Shown here: positions 58,535 through 64,000 of the stretch, piece by piece | How positions within the stretch are numbered: the first letter of the stretch is position 1 | How the letters are laid out: each line of letters begins with the position of its first letter | Assembly: GCF_030272615.1 (NCBI RefSeq) | Contig: NC_081413.1 | Location: 607,700,209-607,764,208, forward strand | DNA length: 64,000 bases | Direction of reading: 5' to 3' | Origin: Cryptomeria japonica | Taxonomy: Eukaryota; Streptophyta; Pinopsida; Cupressales; Cupressaceae | Notes under the pieces: model-generated | The model's input: only the letters and a program-made list of their open reading frames with translations | Databases searched by the model: none | What the model was told of the DNA's origin: nothing | Position numbers and translations under genes: made by a program

Positions 58535-59451
58535 TTAAGATTTGGTGCTAGTTATAAGCTTCAAAAATCAAGGATAATGACACAAACTGAGCAATCTATC
58601 ATAGTCTAGGTTAAGATATTTTGAGAAAAACAATTTGGTATGAATTGGCTTATGTGTTTTGGTCTGTGTGGTTGTGTGTAAAATCTTTATTAGGATAGTT
58701 GGAAGGTGTGCTGACTTAGTCTAAATCTTCACATGTCTTCTTTCTCTTTCATATTCAATATTTTGAGTTAATAATATACTTTGTACATCTTTTAAGCCGG
58801 CCTAATATAAGTTATTGATGTACCAGTTTGTGTATAAAGGATAAATCATTTATGTTACGAGGTGTGAAAATGAAGGGAGAACATAGATAGATGATGTGCA
58901 CATGTATGGATATGAAGCAGTAAGATATATGATGCAAATGTGATGCGTGTTTGGAGAAAAGAAGAGGTCCAGATGTGTTATAGAGTAGAGATGTATCAAA
59001 TGAGTGTTAAGTTGTGAACTATTATCTGCATGTTGGTAGATGCTATTTCTTCTACAATTCAAATTTATTATTTCTTTTGTATTTGGACAATTGATTTGTA
59101 TCTTTCCCTGAAGAAGTTTTGTTTAGTTGTGCAGGTACCTCTTTTGTATACTGCATAAGATTGTGCACCTTAGTCTACAAGTCCAGATCAATGAGATCCT
59201 TGGCCTATGGTCTATATCATTGTAAATAGTTAATTATATATATTGTGAGTTAGAATCTCACTATAGTTTTTCCTAGTTTGGGTTTTCCACATAAAAATCC
59301 TAGTGTTCTTGTGTGGATGTTTTTGATGTTTTTGTTATTTACTTTCATGCAAATTTGTTGAATGGAGATTATGGGTTAAGAGTTTTAATCTGTCCAATTT
59401 TTATTTATATGTTGATTCGCCCCCCTCTCAACATCTGATAGTGTTCAACAA
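58535..59451 (+). repeat. Copia LTR (left limit uncertain)
   Basis: Ends with GATTCGCCCCCCTCTCAACATCTGATAGTGTTCAACA, the C-rich Copia LTR end. AGTTTTTCCTAGTTTGGGTTTTCCACAT lies upstream, as in other Copia LTRs. No PBS follows; Gypsy RT sequence begins at once. It is probably a solo LTR inserted in that Gypsy element, but the left junction with Copia-D is rearranged and no TSD was found. Confidence 0.6.
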
Positions 59452-60540
59452 TAGTTGATTCTACAACTAGTTATGCGTTACTATCATTTTATGGATGGAT
59501 TTTCTGGTTATAATAAAAATTTCATTAATCCTTGAGACTAGTATAAAATGACCTTCATAACACCTTGTGGTACATTTTTTGGGGGTTGTTATGCCTTTTG
59601 GATTAGAAAATGTCAATGCAACCTATCAAGATGATATGATCCTAATATTTCATGACTTTATGCCTAAAATCTTGGAGGACTATGTCGATGATATTTTTCC
59701 TAAATTTGTTCCATGTCAAGATCATGTCTTTATCCTTCGTCAAATCATCGAGCGAACTCATAAATATAACATGCGTTTAAATCCTCAAAAGTGTGTTTTT
59801 GGTGTGGATAGTGGAAAACTATTAGGATTCATTATTTCACATCATGTAATTGAGGTGGACACAAAGAAGATATATGCTATTGTTAGTATGCCACGTCCTT
59901 GAAATATTTATCAAATTCATAGTTTATAGGGGAAAATTCAAGCTATTCATCTCTTTGTTTCACGACTTGTAGATCAAACCCTTCCTTTTACCTTATTTCT
60001 TAAATACGATAATGTTTTTCAGTTAAATATTGATTGTCAAAAATCTTTTGATGACTTGAAACATTACCTTGCTAATCCTCCTATCTTGCAACCTACTATT
60101 CTTAATCATCCCTTTCTTCTTTATGCTTATACTTCTTCTAATGCTCTCAAAAATTTATTAGCCCAACATGATAGTGATGGTAAAGAGCATCCTCTATAAT
60201 ATATAAGCCACACTTTACTTGCTTATGAAAGGTTTGTTTTGCAAAACAAATGTTTAAAGGATCAAATTTAACAATGACATGAGTTTTGGCATTAAGGAGG
60301 TAATGCCTTAAATTTTGAGTTATAAAGACAAGACAAAGACATTGCTTTTCTATCACGGTATATCTAGCTTAATTGATCATTTGGTTGATGCTCCTTCACC
60401 TTTTTCTTTTCTTAATCAAAATTCTTTCCTAGATGAATTTTTTCTACCTATAAATGTTAATACCACTTGGGAATTTGTAATGGAGGAAATTTGTTAGCTC
60501 AAGGATGATGTACCCAAGAGGACAAACTAATCCTCCAATA
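59452..60540 (+). pseudogene. Gypsy RT-RNase H fragment with internal inversion
   Basis: RT palm: the DGFSGYN motif near 59500, FITPCGTFFG, VMPFGLENVNATYQ, and YVDD at 59681-59692, then LNPQKCVFGVDSGKLLGFI. Connection and RNase H start: FDDLKHYLANPPILQP, then YISHTLLAYE near 60230. The next piece of RNase H, KQCLCLVFITQNLRHYLLNA, lies on the minus strand at 60356-60240. After 60356 plus-strand pol sequence resumes (HLVDAPSPF..., LDEFFLPINV). Stops are scattered. A different Gypsy lineage from Gypsy-1 and Gypsy-2, judging by its motifs. Confidence 0.8.
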
Positions 60541-61970
60541 CATCACTTATACTAGTGCTAAGGTTGAGCGAGGGGATGAAAATGATAAATTAAGCTAATA
60601 AACTGCAAACCAAGACTCTCAAGCAGCTTAGCTAAGCCTGTGTCCCGACGACGAGTGTATAGGTCTAAGACACAAGCGCGACATGCTGTCATCTTGTATG
60701 GATGAGGTACAAAAATTGTACAGAGAGTACCAACCACAATTATAATGTAATAAAAACATAGAAAATGATAAAACTAAGCTAGTAAATGCGAAATACGTAA
60801 TAACTAGGATAAAGTAGAAGGAAAGAGATGAAAGGAACTCACAGTTGGTCCACAATTGTAGCCTCCTGCAAAATGATCACTCTCTCGTAATCATCTACTT
60901 GTGCACAAGCGATTGAGAAAATGTTGGTGATTGTGTTGACGACTGTTTTGACACAGACCCACCAACAGTCAGGCAGCCAATGTGCACACTCACCACATCT
61001 CCTGAAAAGCAATGAATTTAGGAAAACTCACTATCCCAAGGTCTCTATAGTCAGGTCACGATGGTGATGGGCAGCCCAATGGTTGATGTGGTTGTACCTG
61101 TAAAGGGGCCTACTAGTTGGAACTAAATCTCGCTAGTTATGGATAACTGCACTTCCTTTCTTTTTGTGTTTTTATGGTTTAATATTCTCTAGGAAATAAA
61201 ATGCGAAGTGTAAAGGGGAACAAGAAAATAACAACAAAAACCAATATAATAACAACTTAATGAACTACTCAATTAGTTCCCTGAAATCCAAGAAATTATC
61301 AAATATTATCTAGGTTAGCATTCAACAACGAACCTCCAGAAAACCCGCAAAATCATCAATTTCACAAATTTATGAAAATAAAATCATCAACAATATGGCC
61401 TATCACAATAATTCTCATACACCACTGGCATGTGCAATATGATTCATAAAGTGATAAACAAAAAAAGATTAAACTACGTTGCTAACTCCAAATAATAGAC
61501 GTTACCATATTACACAAAACAATTTGGTAGAATATAGACGTAGATTAGGCAATCTACAAGCTGCTTCTCATATTAATCTCAATGAATGTATAACAAAAAT
61601 AACTCAAACTTCTTAACAATCTGCAAAATATTCTAAAATCTCTAAGTGGGCCACAAATCATCAATTTGGGACCCTTACAAATGAATCCAACTTCTCAATT
61701 TATAGAAGTTCTTTGCCCTATTATCTAGGAAATAAACCTACCCTAAATTAAGAACTGAAACTAGGAGTCATAGTTAACTTGCAAGTTTCTGCCTTGACAC
61801 TCCACTTAACAACTACGAAATAGGGATTGCATGAGCACTACAAAGACCATGTTGGGTGAGCCACGTTTTCATAGTCATGCAAAATTTCTCTCAAAATTGG
61901 AACTTGAGTAGGAGTTGCAGCTGAAAATACAATATTAAGGATTTATGAAAAAGCTTTGCCATCTTTAGCA
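60541..61970 (-). repeat. Possible LTR/3' region of a minus-strand Gypsy element
   Basis: No coding domain. It follows, on the minus strand, an ORF3-like gene, as LTR DNA does in Gypsy-1. A minus-strand TATA-like CTATAAATTG is near 61700. No boundaries, partner LTR or TSD could be placed, so this is inference from position. Confidence 0.35.
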
Positions 61971-63720
61971 ATTATGCGTTTATTCCTTATTTCTTGGCAA
62001 AAGCTCTATAATTATCAACTCTACATGCAACTGCTTGAACTGAATGATCAACTACGTGCTTAACTCTAAATTTATATTTCTTCAAAACTTCTTCTGCATG
62101 CGTCCTCCCCTCCTCTAACTCCTTCATCGTGCTTGCCACCTCCTAACACTGAGTAATAAGATATGTATACTTGTCCATGAGGGTGACATCAAACTAGGCC
62201 GAGGGTCCTAGGTGTTGTGTCTCATATGCATCCCACTGATCCAAAACTTGTTGCTGCTCCATTATTCCTATATTATCTAATCTGAGGCCAAAGGGTCCTA
62301 GCATATCCTTTACAAAACTCTCATATGATAAAATTTCCCTGAGGAGAGGGTTCGGAATCTCCGTCATATCCTTGATATACTGCTAAAGAATTTCAATCTT
62401 CAGCTCCAACGTGTACACATATGACTGCAAGTTTTCATAATTGTCACCCCCTAAAAGGTCCTCTTCCATTACCATCTCTTCCCCTAGCTACAATATCTTT
62501 TTCAAAATTCGGAATTGTTTATTAAAAATGTTTGACTTCCATTCCCATTGTGTGGAATAGGAAGCCAAAGCTCTGCTTGCCTTTACTGCCTTACGATATA
62601 TCTCCATAGTATCTTGCAAAAATAATCTTATCTTGGCTACATTTACTTGGGCCCATGACTTGGTTGCAACAGCCACCCATCTCAGCTCCATTAATGCTTT
62701 TACTTCTTCCTCTGGTAGCGATGAGGTAGAAGGCAGGTCATAAGCTCTACACGAGTCCAGGGGTTTGCTCATTTCAATTAGCAGCTACTTATCTTGCCCT
62801 AGTTGTGCTTTGACCTCCATGATGGAAGTATGCTCCTTCTCTACACGCCCTCTGATGACACTCGTGGCTAACTCCAAAGTATCTACCTCCCCCCACTTGT
62901 TTTTTTGCCCAAATTTATCTGGGATATTTGATATTTGGGGGAAGCTTGTCCCTCAGCTTGGGATGGAACTGCCACATCTACAATCACTTCACCGGAACTA
63001 GTTTTTGATAGATGATGAATAATTTTCAGCTTCTTAACCTTTGGTGGCTCCTTGGTGATTACTTGTTGTAGAGTGACCTTAGGGAGCTCTGCTTTTCTCT
63101 TTTTCTTCCCAAAGGTAAACTCTAGCCATTGTGATATATCTTCATCCTTGTCACCTTGATGTGACACTACATCCACGGTCATAACATGGACCTCTTCCTG
63201 CTCCTCTGCTTCATCTGTCACTTTTGTTTTTGTTTTCCCGGGGTCTTGAGGTGGGATAATTTGACAGGCTAGATTAGTTTGGAGAGCCTGTTGTTTATGT
63301 AACTCTCCTAGTTTTCCACTGACTTCCTCATTAAATGCCATCTCTTACCCCCTACCTCTATTTCACCTTGCCCAACTGCTATATCCTCAAGGAGGTCCTC
63401 TCGATCTTGAGGGGTTAGCACTAGTCTTTTATTCAATAGGTCTTTTGCCTCATCCCCTTCTTGCTCGCCTTCTAGCGGTCATTTTTGCTCAAGATCTTCT
63501 TCCTCCCGATCTGAATCTGACTTGATGTTTCTAACTTTTATTCCTTCAGTGGTAGACCTGAAGTCTTGCACTCCAGGTTGCCCTGAGGGAATATTGACTG
63601 GTGGTGGTGTTGGTTCCCAAAACCATAGATTGGAAAACCAAAAGACTTGCCAAATCCTCAAGTAGTCCAATCAGCCTTGGCCAACGAACATGGATGGTCA
63701 ATGACCAAATCCCTCTACAC
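61971..63720 (-). pseudogene. ORF3-like coiled-coil protein of a third Gypsy element
   Basis: Minus strand, several frames. From 63670: a Pro/acid-rich segment (DYLRIWQVFWFSNLWFWEP, SDSDREEEDLEQK). From 63341: FGKKKRKAELPKV and PPKVKKLKIIHHLSKTS basic clusters with EVIVDVAVPSQAEG. From 62772: helical SLPEEEVKALMELRWVAVAT and YRKAVKASRALASYSTQWEW, continuing to about 61980 (TEIPNPLLREILSYESFVKD, MEQQQVLDQWDAYETQHLG). The linker KKRK... and V.V.VPS resemble Gypsy-1 ORF3 at 13180-13340 (PKRKKYV, VEVMVPSSDKD). N-terminal part not seen. Function unknown. Confidence 0.5.
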
Positions 63721-64000
63721 TTTAGGCTCCACTGAACCTACGTGGGTATGCCTCTTCCACTCAAGCACAAAAGAGGTTATTTAAAGTGGATTTAAACCTT
63801 TTAGCAAGTTTACACAACTGGCAAATTATTGTTCTTTGACTATGCTTTATTATGTGTTTTAACTGAATGCCTTTGAAAAGAAATGATTGTGAATGTATAT
63901 TGAAAATGAGATTGATTTCAGGACCTAAAAGACATATGCATAGATCAGTTCATATAGGATTTGGGAAGAATGTTTTTTCTGTCAAGGACCTTGAATGCAT
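63721..64000. other. No gene recognised at right edge
   Basis: AT-rich, no domain and no clear repeat partner within the window. Confidence 0.3.

Noticed and set aside
1-64000. tRNA, rRNA or other structural RNA genes
   Set aside because: None recognised; TGGTATCAGAGC matches are retrotransposon primer-binding sites, not tRNA genes.

Overview
The window is repeat DNA from a large plant genome. A conifer or other gymnosperm is my best guess, from the density of nested, decayed LTR retrotransposons, the absence of intact host genes, and Copia LTRs rich in ACCGGT and ending in C-rich CACCCCCC(T)CTC tracts. That assignment is inference. I found no rRNA, tRNA, CRISPR array, bacterial operon or intact host gene. 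Nearly every coding region is a retrotransposon remnant with in-frame stops.

Left part (1-16396): a Tat-like Ty3/Gypsy element (Gypsy-1, + strand) whose 5' end lies outside the window. Its order is LTR, PBS, gag, protease, an extra RNase H, RT, RNase H, integrase, an array of about 19 palindromes, a large third ORF (ORF3), and a 3' LTR ending at 15229. The ORF3 C-terminus lies inside the LTR, so it is present twice. A minus-strand solo Copia LTR (1499-3000) sits in the 5' LTR. Gypsy-1 itself sits in a minus-strand Copia (Copia-C), of which an LTR (15372-16396) and a stub remain.

Middle (16397-40239): an outer Copia (+) split by two nested elements. The first, 17091-24597, has perfect GTACT target-site duplications (TSDs). 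It is a non-autonomous LTR element with a zinc-knuckle Gag-like ORF and a very large charged coiled-coil ORF, but no pol. The second, Gypsy-2 (26821-37586, minus strand, TSD GTTTG), is an Athila/Tat-like element with gag, PR, RT, RH, INT and its own ORF3. Removing each insert plus one TSD leaves the outer Copia pol in a single frame, which confirms the nesting. Its 3' LTR is 38481-40239.

Right part (40240-64000): older debris. It holds a direct repeat pair, LINE-like scraps, one exon-like fragment, a minus-strand Copia LTR, a decayed Copia gag-PR, a complete 2.1-kb LTR element with almost no interior (TSD TTTAC), and another Copia (Copia-D) interrupted by two solo LTRs with recognisable TSDs. 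It ends with a Gypsy RT fragment carrying a micro-inversion and a minus-strand ORF3-like gene.

The two most unusual features are the palindrome array just upstream of ORF3 in Gypsy-1, and the recurrence of an ORF3-type protein (helical N-terminal part, basic/disordered linker, coiled-coil C-terminal part) in three Gypsy elements and in the pol-less Copia-type element.
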